Assembly: GCF_000956405.1 (NCBI RefSeq)
Contig: NZ_JYIV01000030.1
Span: forward strand, 248,001-312,000
Direction of reading: 5' to 3'
Length of the DNA stretch: 64,000 nucleotides
Origin: Microbacterium oxydans
GTDB lineage: Bacteria; Actinomycetota; Actinomycetes; Actinomycetales; Microbacteriaceae
Made by a program: the position numbers and the translations under genes. The notes under the pieces are model-generated. The model did no database searches. It was not told where the DNA came from and saw only the letters and a program-made list of their open reading frames with translations. This document shows, in pieces, positions 55,473 to 64,000 of this stretch. How positions within the stretch are numbered: position 1 is the stretch's first letter; each line of letters opens with the position of its first letter.

Positions 55473-56840
55473 ATGACGACACCTGTGCGCGACGCTCTTC
55501 CGGACGGAGTCCCTGCACTCACCGGAGACGTCCTCGCCATTCGCGGCGGACGCCCGCTCCGTGGACGCGTCGACGTCAAGGGTGCGAAGAACCTGGCCAC
55601 CAAGGCCATGGTCGCCTCGCTCCTCGGCGAGACCGTGAGCACTCTGCGCGACGTGCCGGCGATCAGCGATGTCGCCGTCGTCCGCTCGTTGCTCGAGGTG
55701 CACGGCGTCCGCGTCTCGGAGGGCGATGAGCCCGGCTCGCTGGTGTTCGACCCGAGCGATGTGGAGTCCGCCCACTTCGAGGAGATCGATGCACACGCGG
55801 GTGCGTCGCGCATCCCGATCCTGTTCTGCGGACCGCTGCTGCACCGTCTCGGCCAGGCGTTCATCCCCGACCTCGGCGGCTGCCGCATCGGCGACCGCCC
55901 GATCGACTTCCACCTCGATGCTCTGCGCAAGTTCGGCGCTATCGTCGAGAAGCTCCCCAGCGGCATCCGTCTCTCGACGGGAGGGACCCGCCTGCACGGC
56001 GCGAACATCCACCTCCCGTACCCGAGTGTCGGGGCGACCGAGCAGGTGCTGCTGACCGCCGTCCGCGCCGAAGGTGTCACGGAACTGCGCAACGCGGCGA
56101 TCGAGCCCGAGATCATGGACCTCATCGCGGTGCTGCAGAAGATGGGCGCGATCATCTCCTACGAGCCGAACCGCGTCATCGTGATCGAAGGGGTGGAGAA
56201 GCTCCGCGGCTATGACCACCGCTCGATCTTCGACCGCAACGAAGCCGCATCCTGGGCCTCCGCGGCCTTGGCGACCGATGGGGAGATCTTCGTCGGCGGC
56301 GCCAAGCAGCAGGAGATGCTGACCTTCCTCAACGTCTTCCGCAAGGCGGGCGGCTGGTTCGACATCCAGGAGGACGGCATCCTGTTCCGTCGCGAAGGCG
56401 ACATCAAGCCTGTCGTGATCGAGACCGATGTGCACCCCGGCTTCATGACCGACTGGCAGCAGCCGCTCGTGGTCGCTCTGACCCAGGCGCACGGTCGCTC
56501 CGTCGTGCACGAGACCGTCTACGAGAACCGCATGGGCTTCACCGATGCGCTCGTGAAGATGGGAGCCGACATCGTCGTGCACCCCCGTGGTCTGCAGGAC
56601 GGCCCCCGACGCGTTCCCCGTCGCGATCTCGAGCAGGCCGCCGTCATCACCGGCCCCACGCCGCTGCACGGTGCCGACATCGTGGTTCCCGACCTCCGCG
56701 GCGGATACAGCCACGTGATCGCGGCACTGACGGCGACAGGCGAGTCGAAGGTGTCCGGTGTCGACATCCTCAGCCGTGGGTACGAGAAGTTCCTCGCTAA
56801 GCTCGACGCGCTCGGCGCCGACTTCGACGTCATCCGGTGA
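55473..56840 (+). CDS. murA: UDP-N-acetylglucosamine 1-carboxyvinyltransferase
   Basis: 455 aa. Transfers enolpyruvate from PEP to UDP-GlcNAc, the first committed step of peptidoglycan synthesis in the cytoplasm. KNLATKA near the N-terminus holds the conserved Lys/Asn; GGCRIG carries the active-site Cys137, so the fosfomycin-target cysteine is present. ATG 55473 follows GAGG (55463-55466); the open frame extends upstream into the end of leuD but lacks a start signal. It overlaps plsC by 4 nt (GTGA). Confidence 0.96.
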   Translation: MTTPVRDALPDGVPALTGDVLAIRGGRPLRGRVDVKGAKNLATKAMVASLLGETVSTLRDVPAISDVAVVRSLLEVHGVRVSEGDEPGSLVFDPSDVESAHFEEIDAHAGASRIPILFCGPLLHRLGQAFIPDLGGCRIGDRPIDFHLDALRKFGAIVEKLPSGIRLSTGGTRLHGANIHLPYPSVGATEQVLLTAVRAEGVTELRNAAIEPEIMDLIAVLQKMGAIISYEPNRVIVIEGVEKLRGYDHRSIFDRNEAASWASAALATDGEIFVGGAKQQEMLTFLNVFRKAGGWFDIQEDGILFRREGDIKPVVIETDVHPGFMTDWQQPLVVALTQAHGRSVVHETVYENRMGFTDALVKMGADIVVHPRGLQDGPRRVPRRDLEQAAVITGPTPLHGADIVVPDLRGGYSHVIAALTATGESKVSGVDILSRGYEKFLAKLDALGADFDVIR

Positions 56841-57601
56841 CCGCCGTGACGTCCCGATCATCGGAGACGACGCGGCCGAGCATCTTCTGGCCGCTCGCGG
56901 CGCTCGTCATCCCCCCGGTCTCCCTGATCGCGAAGATCCGGGTCCGTGGGGCGGAGAAGCTGCCACAGCAGGGCTCCTACATCCTGGCGCCCAACCACTA
57001 CTCGGAGTTCGACCCGCTGATCGTCGCGGTCGCCGTGTGGCGCTCGGGTCGTGCTCCTCGGTTCATGGCGAAGGAGAGCCTGTTCAAGGTGCCCGTGCTC
57101 GGCTGGTTCCTGCACCGCACGGGCATGATCCCCGTCGCACGCACCTCCTCGGCAGCCTCCGCGCGTCAGACGATGAAGCAGTCGGAAGAGCTCGTGGAGC
57201 ACGGCCGCGGTGTGATCGTGTATCCGGAGGGCACGCTGACGCGGGACCCTGATCTCTGGCCGATGCGCGGCAAGTCGGGTGCGGTTCGGCTGGCACTCGC
57301 CGATGGCATCCCGCTCATCCCGATGGCGCAGTGGGGTACGCAGGCGATCATGGGTCGCTACCAGAAGGGTCTGAGCCTCTGGCCGCTGCGCAAGCCCGTC
57401 ACGGTGCTGATCGGCGATCCCGTCGACATCTCCGATCTGCAAGGCCGCGCCGGGGAGCCGGCGGCTCTCAACGAAGCCACGAACAGACTCATGAACGCGA
57501 TCACGGCGCTCCTCGAGGAGTTGCGAGACGAGAAGGCACCGGCTGAACGCTGGAATCCCGCCACCCATGGTCAGAAGGAGACAGGACGCCTTGACTCCTA
57601 A
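56837..57601 (+). CDS. plsC: 1-acyl-sn-glycerol-3-phosphate acyltransferase
   Basis: 254 aa. PlsC fold with the catalytic HX4D box NHYSEFD (about 53-59), substrate motif GMIPVAR and YPEGTLTRD (about 135). Adds the second acyl chain to lysophosphatidate at the membrane. GTG 56837 overlaps the murA stop. Its own 3' end overlaps gpsA by 11 nt, so murA-plsC-gpsA-ddl are a coupled envelope operon. Confidence 0.92.
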   Translation: MTAVTSRSSETTRPSIFWPLAALVIPPVSLIAKIRVRGAEKLPQQGSYILAPNHYSEFDPLIVAVAVWRSGRAPRFMAKESLFKVPVLGWFLHRTGMIPVARTSSAASARQTMKQSEELVEHGRGVIVYPEGTLTRDPDLWPMRGKSGAVRLALADGIPLIPMAQWGTQAIMGRYQKGLSLWPLRKPVTVLIGDPVDISDLQGRAGEPAALNEATNRLMNAITALLEELRDEKAPAERWNPATHGQKETGRLDS

Positions 57602-58724
57602 GAGAACCGCGCCGGCCGGTCCGCGAGTCGCCGTCATCGGTGCGGGCAGCTGGGGCACGACCTTCGGGAAGATCCTCGCCGACGGCGGTGCTCAGGTGAC
57701 GATGTGGGCGCGCCGCGCAGAGCTCGCGCAGGAGATCAACGAGGGCAAGCGCAACTCCCGCTATCTGCCGGGGATTAATCTCCCGCGCACGATGGCCGCG
57801 ACGCACGAGCTCGCGACCGCGCTGGACGGCGTCGACCAGGTCTACCTGTCGGTGCCGAGCCAGTCGTTGCGCGAGAACCTGAAGGCGTTGCGGCCACTGA
57901 TCGCCGACAGCGACACGAAGATCATCAGCCTCATGAAGGGCGTCGAACGCGGCACCGGGCTGCGTATGAGTCAGGTCATCCAGCAGGAGCTGCGCTGCGA
58001 TCCCGATCGTGTGGCCGTGGCATCCGGGCCGAACCTCGCGCTCGAGATCGCCCGCGAGCAGCCGACCGCGGCCGTCATCTCGTCGCGCAGCCAGGAGACG
58101 GCGGAGATCGTCGCGCGCGCGGCACGGAACGACTACTTCCGCACCTTCGTGAACACCGACGTCATCGGCACCGAGTTCGGTGGCGTCCTCAAGAACCTGA
58201 TCGCGGTCGCGATCGGGATCGTCGACGGTGTGGGCTACGGCGAGAACACGAAGGCCTCCATCATCACCCGCGGCCTGGTCGAGATGACCGACTTCGCGGT
58301 GGCGAACGGGGCGCACCCGGAGACGCTCCAGGGCCTCGCCGGCCTCGGCGACCTCATCGCCACATGCCAATCGCCGTTGAGTCGCAACAACACCGCCGGG
58401 CGTCTGCTCGGACAGGGCTACAGCTTCCAGGACGTCGTGAAACAGATGCAGCAGACTGCCGAGGGACTCGCGTCCGTCGCGCCGATCCTGCAGCTGGCGC
58501 GCGAGGCCGACATCGACATGCCGATCGTCGAGCAGGTGAAGATGGTGCTCGACGGGAAGATGGATCCGCGGGACATCGCGCCCCACCTGACGACGGACGA
58601 CGACACCCCGCAGGGTGAGAGGACCAACCATGGACAAGCAGACGGTGGTGGTGCTCTTCGGCGGGCGCTCCAGCGAGCATTCGATCAGTTCCGCAACGGC
58701 GGGGGGCGTCCTGGGGGCGATTGA
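57591..58724 (+). CDS. gpsA: Glycerol-3-phosphate dehydrogenase [NAD(P)+]
   Basis: 377 aa. Reduces dihydroxyacetone phosphate to glycerol 3-phosphate for phospholipids. The dinucleotide motif GAGSWGT is at 17-23; the catalytic Lys lies in GGVLKNLIAVAIGI and substrate Arg/Asn in SRNNTAGRLLG. TTG 57591 follows AAGGAG (57575-57580) by 10 nt; the ATG at 57567 lies before that site and is rejected. The normal family end falls near residue 345; here a 30-residue Gly/Arg-rich tail follows because the stop is 95 nt inside ddl, an unusually long overlap. Confidence 0.93.
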   Translation: MTPKRTAPAGPRVAVIGAGSWGTTFGKILADGGAQVTMWARRAELAQEINEGKRNSRYLPGINLPRTMAATHELATALDGVDQVYLSVPSQSLRENLKALRPLIADSDTKIISLMKGVERGTGLRMSQVIQQELRCDPDRVAVASGPNLALEIAREQPTAAVISSRSQETAEIVARAARNDYFRTFVNTDVIGTEFGGVLKNLIAVAIGIVDGVGYGENTKASIITRGLVEMTDFAVANGAHPETLQGLAGLGDLIATCQSPLSRNNTAGRLLGQGYSFQDVVKQMQQTAEGLASVAPILQLAREADIDMPIVEQVKMVLDGKMDPRDIAPHLTTDDDTPQGERTNHGQADGGGALRRALQRAFDQFRNGGGRPGGD

Positions 58725-59712
58725 TCGCGATCGCTATGACGTGATCCCCGTCGGGATCACCCGCGAAGGTGCCTTCGTGCTCGAGGACGACGATCCCGCG
58801 AAGTTCCCGCTCGATGCGGAGCACCTTCCGGAGGTGGTGGACAACGGCACGCGTGTGCTCTGGCCGGAGCCGGGCGGAGACCGCACGCTGCGCGTGGTGC
58901 AGAGCGACGGCTCCGTCGACGGCCTCGGCGAGATCGACGTCGTGCTCCCCATCCTGCACGGACCGCACGGCGAAGACGGCACGATCCAGGGGTACTTCGA
59001 CACGCTCGAGGTTCCCTACGCCGGCGGTGGGGTCCTCGACTCCGCGCTGTGCATGGACAAGCACTTCATGAAGATCGCCCTGGAGGCGGCAGGCATCCCG
59101 GTTGCACCGGGGGTGACGGTGCGGCGCAAGGACTGGGACCGCGACGTCACCGAGGTGCGTGCACGGGCGGACGCACTCGGTCTTCCGGTGTTCGTGAAGC
59201 CTGCTCGTGCGGGCTCGAGCGTCGGGGTCTCCAAGGTGGAGCACGCCGATGAGCTCGATGCGGCACTGGCCGTGGCTTTCGCCGAGGACGAGAAGGTGCT
59301 GATCGAAGCGGGCGTGAGCGGCCGCGAGATCGAGGTCGCCGTGCTCGAGAGTGCCGACGGCGTCCGTGCGTCGCTCCCCGGCGAGATCGTGCTGACGTCG
59401 CGAGGTTTCTACGACTTCGAGGGCAAGTACCTGGGTGGCGACGGCGTGGACGTCGTGTGTCCAGCTGACCTCACGGAGGCGGAGCGCACGGCCATCCAGG
59501 ACATCGGTGTGCGCGCTTTCGAAGCGGTCGACGGTCGTGGGCTCGCGCGTGTCGACATGTTCCTGACGCCGTCGGGTGAACTCGTCGTGAACGAGCTGAA
59601 CACCATGCCGGGCTTCACGCCGATCTCGATGTTCCCCAAGTGCTGGGTCGCTTCCGGTCTGAGCTATGGCGATCTGATCACCGAGCTCGTCGAGGCCGGT
59701 CTCCGCCGCTGA
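58630..59712 (+). CDS. ddl: D-alanine--D-alanine ligase
   Basis: 360 aa ATP-grasp enzyme joining two D-Ala for the peptidoglycan stem. VVVLFGGRSSEHSISSATAGG opens the protein; PILHGPHGEDGTIQGYFD, FVKPARAGSSVGVSKV and NELNTMPGFTPISMFPK carry the ATP, Mg2+ and D-Ala sites. ATG 58630 gives the family start; AGGTGAGAGG upstream lies within gpsA. The start is nested 95 nt before the gpsA stop in another frame. Confidence 0.96.
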   Translation: MDKQTVVVLFGGRSSEHSISSATAGGVLGAIDRDRYDVIPVGITREGAFVLEDDDPAKFPLDAEHLPEVVDNGTRVLWPEPGGDRTLRVVQSDGSVDGLGEIDVVLPILHGPHGEDGTIQGYFDTLEVPYAGGGVLDSALCMDKHFMKIALEAAGIPVAPGVTVRRKDWDRDVTEVRARADALGLPVFVKPARAGSSVGVSKVEHADELDAALAVAFAEDEKVLIEAGVSGREIEVAVLESADGVRASLPGEIVLTSRGFYDFEGKYLGGDGVDVVCPADLTEAERTAIQDIGVRAFEAVDGRGLARVDMFLTPSGELVVNELNTMPGFTPISMFPKCWVASGLSYGDLITELVEAGLRR

Positions 59713-59733
59713 GCGACCTGTTCCCCGTGGGCG

Positions 59734-60216
59734 TCAGCTCGCGGGGAACTCGACGCGATCCGTGCACTGCCCGGTCGCCGGCTGCAGGCCCGACTGGATG
59801 CTGGCCGAGATCTTGTCGACGATGGTCTGGAAGTCGATCTGCTCACCGCGCTTGATCGTGACCTCCACCGCGGGGTCGCGACCGAAGGTGACGAGGCGCT
59901 GGCGCTCCTCCTCCTGGTCGAGGACCAGCCAGTCGACTCCGCCGATGGTGGTGCACACCAGCGCGGAGGGAGCAGGCGGTTCCACGCCGCAGCGCAGAAC
60001 GACCGTGGGGTCTCCCCACGCACCTGTCGCCTGCGCATCGGTGAAGACGCGATCGAGACCGCCTACGCTCTCCGGGAGCAGGACAGAGACGTTCGCGCAT
60101 GCGGGATTGTTCGCATCTGCAGCGGGCTCGAGGTGCACGGTGGTCGCACAGCCGGCGAGCACGGCGCTGAGTGCCGCTGCTCCGGCGAGGACAGCGAGGC
60201 GACGGGAACGGGGCAT
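59734..60216 (-). CDS. DUF3515 lipoprotein
   Basis: 160 aa. A signal peptide with lipobox LAGC (Cys23) predicts a membrane lipoprotein on the outer face. The DUF3515 domain (about 35-155) has three further Cys (NPACANVSV, LRCGVEPP, VCTTIGGVDW) and a final TGQCTDRV. The family is actinobacterial, function unknown, and usually lies between ddl and thiL, as here. It is convergent with ddl and divergent from thiL. Confidence 0.9.
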   Translation of the reverse strand: MPRSRRLAVLAGAAALSAVLAGCATTVHLEPAADANNPACANVSVLLPESVGGLDRVFTDAQATGAWGDPTVVLRCGVEPPAPSALVCTTIGGVDWLVLDQEEERQRLVTFGRDPAVEVTIKRGEQIDFQTIVDKISASIQSGLQPATGQCTDRVEFPAS

Positions 60217-60239
60217 GCTTCCAGGCTACCTTTGACAGC

Positions 60240-61235
60240 ATGCCCTCCCGACCCGACGTCGACGATCCACGCCTGGGAGACGTGTCCGAAGGGCACATCC
60301 TCCGCGCCATCCTGTCTCGCACGCCGGCGGCGTCGCATGCTCTTATCGGGCCGGGCGACGATGCCGCGGTGATCGCCGCTCCGTCCGGTTCCGTGGTGGC
60401 GACGACGGACACTCTCGTGCACGGCCCCGACTTCCGCCTCGCCTGGTCGAGCGGGTACGACCTCGGCTGGAAGTCGGCCGCGGTCAACCTCGCGGATGTC
60501 GCAGCCATGGGCGCGCGCCCCACTGCGCTTCTGGTCGCGTTGGCCGTGCCACGCGACCTGCGGCTCTCCTTCGTCGAGCGGCTCGCGGACGGTTTCCGGG
60601 AGGCCTGCACCGCGCTCGCGCCGGGATGCGCGGTGGTCGGTGGCGACCTCACGGTGTCCGATGTGCTGACGGTCGCGGTCACGGCCCTCGGTGATCTCGA
60701 AGGACGTGCTGCGGTGACGCGGAGCGGCGCGCGCCCCGGTGACGTGGTGGCGATCGCGGGAGAGCTCGGCCATGCGGTGCGTGGTCTCGCCGTGCTGTTC
60801 GGGCGATTCCGTGACGGAGGCGTGCCCGTCCCCGTGAATCCTGCTGAGCTCGCACCCGGTGAGAGCGAAGCGGTGATCGCGCAGCTGCGACCGTCACCAC
60901 CCATCGGCCTCGGCGCAGTGGCCGCGACCGCCGGCGCCACCGCCATGATGGATATCTCCGACGGGTTGGCTCTCGATGCGCGACGGATGGCGGCCGCTTC
61001 CGGGGTGACGATCGCCCTCGACAGCTCGCTCCTCGGCGACGATCCGGAGCGCGCCATCGCCGGGGGAGAGGACCACGCGCTGCTCGCCACCTTCCCCGAG
61101 GGGCTCCTGCCGCCGGCATTCCGGGTGATCGGCACGGTGCGCGCCGCCGGCGAAGACGATCTGCTGTGCGACGAGCAGCCGGTCGACCTCAGCGGATGGG
61201 ACCCCTATCGGGACTGGGACTCGGCCGCGGGCTGA
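60240..61235 (+). CDS. thiL: Thiamine-monophosphate kinase
   Basis: 331 aa. Makes thiamine diphosphate from the monophosphate. GPGDDAAVI, TTDTLVHGPDFR, the metal and ATP loop VGGDLTVSD and DISDGLALDARRM are the ThiL signatures. ATG 60240 lies 7 nt after TACCTT (60227-60232) without Shine-Dalgarno, implying a leaderless transcript divergent from the DUF3515 gene. The 3' end overlaps the convergent rsmD by 31 nt. Confidence 0.95.
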   Translation: MPSRPDVDDPRLGDVSEGHILRAILSRTPAASHALIGPGDDAAVIAAPSGSVVATTDTLVHGPDFRLAWSSGYDLGWKSAAVNLADVAAMGARPTALLVALAVPRDLRLSFVERLADGFREACTALAPGCAVVGGDLTVSDVLTVAVTALGDLEGRAAVTRSGARPGDVVAIAGELGHAVRGLAVLFGRFRDGGVPVPVNPAELAPGESEAVIAQLRPSPPIGLGAVAATAGATAMMDISDGLALDARRMAAASGVTIALDSSLLGDDPERAIAGGEDHALLATFPEGLLPPAFRVIGTVRAAGEDDLLCDEQPVDLSGWDPYRDWDSAAG

Positions 61236-61822
61236 TCGACCCCATCCGGGTTCTCGTCTTCTGTCGCAGGCTCGGCCCACCACAGGGTCGTGTCGCCGTA
61301 TGACTTCTCGCGGAACTGCGCCAGGTTCGCTGCGCCGAAGTCCGGAGGCGTTGATCGACGAGCTCTCTCCACGACCACCACGGCGTCCGTGGACAGAAGC
61401 GGCGCGAGCGCGATCAGATCGGCGGTCATGGCAGCGTCGTCGAGGTCGTACGGCGGATCGCTGAACACGAGATCGTAGGGCCCCACCGCGCGATGGAGGA
61501 ACGCCTGCGCCGTACTCTCATGAACACGTCCGCGGGGCAGATTCCCGGCCTTCGAGACGACCTCCACATTGCGTCGGACGATGGCCGCGGCCTGCCGTCC
61601 GCGTTCCACGAACTCGACGCTCGCCGCTCCACGGCTGAGGGATTCGAGCCCCAGCGCGCCCGACCCGGCGTACAGGTCGAGGACCCTCGCGCCGGCGATG
61701 GCGCTCAAGGACTCCAGAGCGCCGAAAAGCGATTCGCGCACACGGTCGCTCGTGGGGCGGGTCCCTGAGCCCGGCACGTCGAGCCTGGCTCCTCTGGCGC
61801 TGCCTGCGATGATCCTCGTCAC
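61205..61822 (-). CDS. rsmD: 16S rRNA (guanine(966)-N2)-methyltransferase
   Basis: 205 aa. The SAM-binding motif LDLYAGSGALGLESLSRGA (about 49-67) and the catalytic SDPPYDL (about 120) are typical of RsmD. It methylates G966 of 16S rRNA during 30S assembly. GTG 61822 gives the family N-terminus TRIIAGSARGARL. The last 20 or so residues form an acidic tail. It is divergent from recG and overlaps thiL by 31 nt at the 3' end. Confidence 0.94.
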   Translation of the reverse strand: MTRIIAGSARGARLDVPGSGTRPTSDRVRESLFGALESLSAIAGARVLDLYAGSGALGLESLSRGAASVEFVERGRQAAAIVRRNVEVVSKAGNLPRGRVHESTAQAFLHRAVGPYDLVFSDPPYDLDDAAMTADLIALAPLLSTDAVVVVERARRSTPPDFGAANLAQFREKSYGDTTLWWAEPATEDENPDGVDQPAAESQSR

Positions 61823-61883
61823 CCGTTCACGATACGACAGCTCACGTGGCGGTCGTGTCCGTCGTGTTCCCTAGACTCGGAGC

Positions 61884-64000
61884 ATGTCGCTCACGCTCGA
61901 TTCCTCGTTGGAGGACGCCCTCGGCGCGGCGTCGGCCAAGACGCTCGGTCGGGCCTTCGGCATGAAGAGCGTCGGCGACCTGCTGTCCCACTATCCCCGC
62001 CGCTATGCCGATCCGGGGGAGCTGACGCCCATTCGGGACCTGCCGCTCGGCGAGACCGTCACCATCGTCGCCGAGGTGCTGTCGTCGAGCTTCCGGAGGA
62101 TGCGGAACCGCCCCGGCGCCATGGTCGACGTCGTGATCGGCGACGGCATCGGCCGCATGTCTCTCACGTTCTTCGCGAAGAACGTCGGTGCGGCCGAGTG
62201 GCGTTCGAAGGACCTCGCGGTCGGTCGTCGCGGCGTGTTCTCCGGCAAGGTCGGGGAGTTCAACGGCGTGACGCAGTTCGCCCACCCCGAGTACGAGCTG
62301 TTCGATGACGAGGATTCCGCCCGCCGCAGTGCCGATGCACGCGCCACCGTGCCGATCCCGATCTACCCCGCGACCTCGGCGATCCAGACCTGGCAGATCG
62401 CCCGACTCGTCGGCCGGGTGCTCGACGATCTGGCAGACGCGCCCGATCCGTTGACCGCGGAGATCAGGGAGCGGGAAGAGCTGCTCACCGCCCGCGAGGC
62501 TCTGGAGCTCGTGCACCGGCCCCGCACGCGCAACGACATCGATCCGGCCGTGCGAACGCTGCGGATGCACGAGGCCCTCACGCTGCAGACGGCACTGCTC
62601 CAGCAGCGCGACGCGATCCGGGCGCTGGCAGCCACGTCTCGCCCCGCGAAGCCCGGCGGGTTGCTCGAACGCTTCGACGCGAGCCTTCCGTACACGCTCA
62701 CCGCCGATCAGGAGACGGTGGGACGGCAGATCGCGGAGGATCTCGTGGGCGCCTGGCCCATGAACCGTCTGGTCCAGGGTGAGGTCGGCTCCGGTAAGAC
62801 CCTGGTGGCTCTGCGGGCGATGCTGCAGGTGGCGGAGAGCGGCGGACAGGCGGCGTTGATCGCACCGACGGAGGTGCTCGCGGGCCAACACCTCCGTTCG
62901 ATCACCAAGATGCTCGGCCCCGATCTCGCCCCGCTGCTGATGCCGACGCTCCTGACCGGCCAGATGCCTGCGGCCGAGCGTCGCAAGGCAGCCCTGCGCG
63001 TCGCCTCGGGGCAAGCGCTGATCGTCGTCGGCACCCATGCTCTGCTGGGCGAGAAGACCACCTTCGCCGATCTCGGCCTCGTCGTCGTCGACGAACAGCA
63101 TCGGTTCGGGGTCGAGCAGCGAGAGGCACTGCGCGCGAAGGGTTCGAGTCCGCACGCTCTCGTGCTGACGGCGACTCCGATCCCGCGCACGGTCGCCATG
63201 ACGGTGTTCGGCGACCTCGACACCTCCGTGATCCGCACGATGCCGGCCGGTCGTGCGGGTATCGAGTCGTTCGTGGCCCCGCTCGCCGAGCACCCCGGGT
63301 GGTTCAACCGGGTCTGGGAGCGCGCGGCCGAGGAGATCGCTCAGGGGCGGCAGGTCTTCGCGGTGTGCGCCGCGATCGACACGACCAAGAAGACGGCAGA
63401 GGCGGGTGAGCCGGCGGCGCTCGCTCCGGAGGGAGCGTCAGGACCTCGCTGGGGTGTCGTGCAGCTCGATGAGGCTTTGGCGACGCACCCCACCCTGGGT
63501 GGACTGCGGCGTGCCGTGCTGCACGGTCGCATGCCCTCGGACGAGAAAGACGGCGTGATGCAGTCCTTCGCGCGCGGTGACATCGACCTGCTGCTGGCGA
63601 CGACAGTGATCGAGGTGGGCGTCGACGTGCCCAACGCGTCCACGATGATCGTCCTCGATGCGGACAGGTTCGGCGTCTCCCAGCTGCACCAGCTCCGTGG
63701 GCGCGTCGGTCGAGGCGGGGTGCCGGGGCTCTGCCTGCTCGTGACCGAGGCCGAGGCGGACACGATCGCCCGCGAGCGGGTCGACGCGGTCGCCGCCACG
63801 CTCGACGGCTTCGCACTGGCGGAGGTCGATCTCGAACTGCGTGGCGAAGGCGATGTGCTGGGTGCGGTGCAAGCAGGCGTCCGCTCTTCGTTGAAGCTGC
63901 TCAGGGTCGTCAAGGATGCGGGACTGATCACTCGTGCACGCGAGATCGCTGAGGGCATCCTGCGCGCCGATCCGCAGTTGGCCGATCACCCGGGACTCCG
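61884..64000 (+). CDS. recG: ATP-dependent DNA helicase RecG (3' end outside the window)
   Basis: The frame opens at ATG 61884 and stays open to the window end (705 full codons). The N-terminal wedge/OB domain (about 10-180, VTIVAEVLSSSFRRMRNRPG) is followed by helicase motifs: I GEVGSGKT (about 299-306), II VVDEQHRFG (a DEQH box), III TATPIPRTVAM, V TTVIEVGVDVPNAS and VI QLHQLRGRVGRGG. RecG remodels stalled replication forks and branched DNA. The ATG lies 6 nt after TAGACT (61872-61877): leaderless. Only the last few tens of residues should be missing. Confidence 0.95.
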   Translation, partial: MSLTLDSSLEDALGAASAKTLGRAFGMKSVGDLLSHYPRRYADPGELTPIRDLPLGETVTIVAEVLSSSFRRMRNRPGAMVDVVIGDGIGRMSLTFFAKNVGAAEWRSKDLAVGRRGVFSGKVGEFNGVTQFAHPEYELFDDEDSARRSADARATVPIPIYPATSAIQTWQIARLVGRVLDDLADAPDPLTAEIREREELLTAREALELVHRPRTRNDIDPAVRTLRMHEALTLQTALLQQRDAIRALAATSRPAKPGGLLERFDASLPYTLTADQETVGRQIAEDLVGAWPMNRLVQGEVGSGKTLVALRAMLQVAESGGQAALIAPTEVLAGQHLRSITKMLGPDLAPLLMPTLLTGQMPAAERRKAALRVASGQALIVVGTHALLGEKTTFADLGLVVVDEQHRFGVEQREALRAKGSSPHALVLTATPIPRTVAMTVFGDLDTSVIRTMPAGRAGIESFVAPLAEHPGWFNRVWERAAEEIAQGRQVFAVCAAIDTTKKTAEAGEPAALAPEGASGPRWGVVQLDEALATHPTLGGLRRAVLHGRMPSDEKDGVMQSFARGDIDLLLATTVIEVGVDVPNASTMIVLDADRFGVSQLHQLRGRVGRGGVPGLCLLVTEAEADTIARERVDAVAATLDGFALAEVDLELRGEGDVLGAVQAGVRSSLKLLRVVKDAGLITRAREIAEGILRADPQLADHPGL

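Overview
The window comes from the chromosome of a high-GC actinobacterium, most probably a Microbacteriaceae member close to Microbacterium. This is judged from protein flavour, GTG/TTG starts, TANNNT -10 boxes placed directly before start codons, and gene order; no database was consulted. No prophage, insertion sequence, CRISPR array or rRNA operon was seen.

Backbone. A core of biosynthetic and housekeeping genes runs left to right: end of ilvB, ilvN, ilvC, then serA, leuB, ilvE, a fumarylacetoacetate-hydrolase-family gene, an MFS gene, gltX, tRNA-Gln, tRNA-Glu, leuC, leuD, murA, plsC, gpsA, ddl, a DUF3515 lipoprotein, thiL, rsmD and recG (cut by the window end). Much of this order recalls the ilvB-serA-leuB-gltX-leuCD-gpsA-ddl-thiL-recG stretch of mycobacteria. 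Most of the branched-chain amino acid pathway (ilvBNC, leuB, ilvE, leuCD) is therefore here, in four transcription units. leuCD is preceded by a leaderless 16-codon leader peptide with four consecutive Leu codons.

Accessory block 1 (about 1.8-15.2 kb, between ilvC and serA) is a fucoside utilisation locus. It holds two GH29 alpha-L-fucosidases, a ROK repressor, a sugar ABC transporter without its ATPase, a ROK kinase and an M81 peptidase. A shared palindromic operator lies before the first fucosidase and between repressor and transporter. A FAD/Fe-S 2-hydroxyacid dehydrogenase and its divergent GntR regulator, with a perfect palindrome between them, follow.

Accessory block 2 (27.3-44.9 kb) separates tRNA-Gln from tRNA-Glu, which lie next to each other in mycobacteria. 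It carries jetABC (Wadjet/MksFEB condensin genes) without jetD, an MFS transporter, topoisomerase IB, a HTH-STAND-TPR ATPase, pepN, an APH-family kinase, an MBL-fold hydrolase and several unknown membrane proteins.

Block 3 (45.1-53.2 kb) has an ArsR-like regulator with an MFS transporter, an ECF sigma factor coupled to a DUF4349 membrane protein, TerC behind a yybP-ykoY-type manganese riboswitch, a DUF427 protein, and a coupled O-acetylhomoserine sulfhydrylase/flavin monooxygenase pair.

Many transcription units appear leaderless: a -10 box ends 6-7 nt before the start codon and no Shine-Dalgarno sequence is present. Start choices below use this where it applies.
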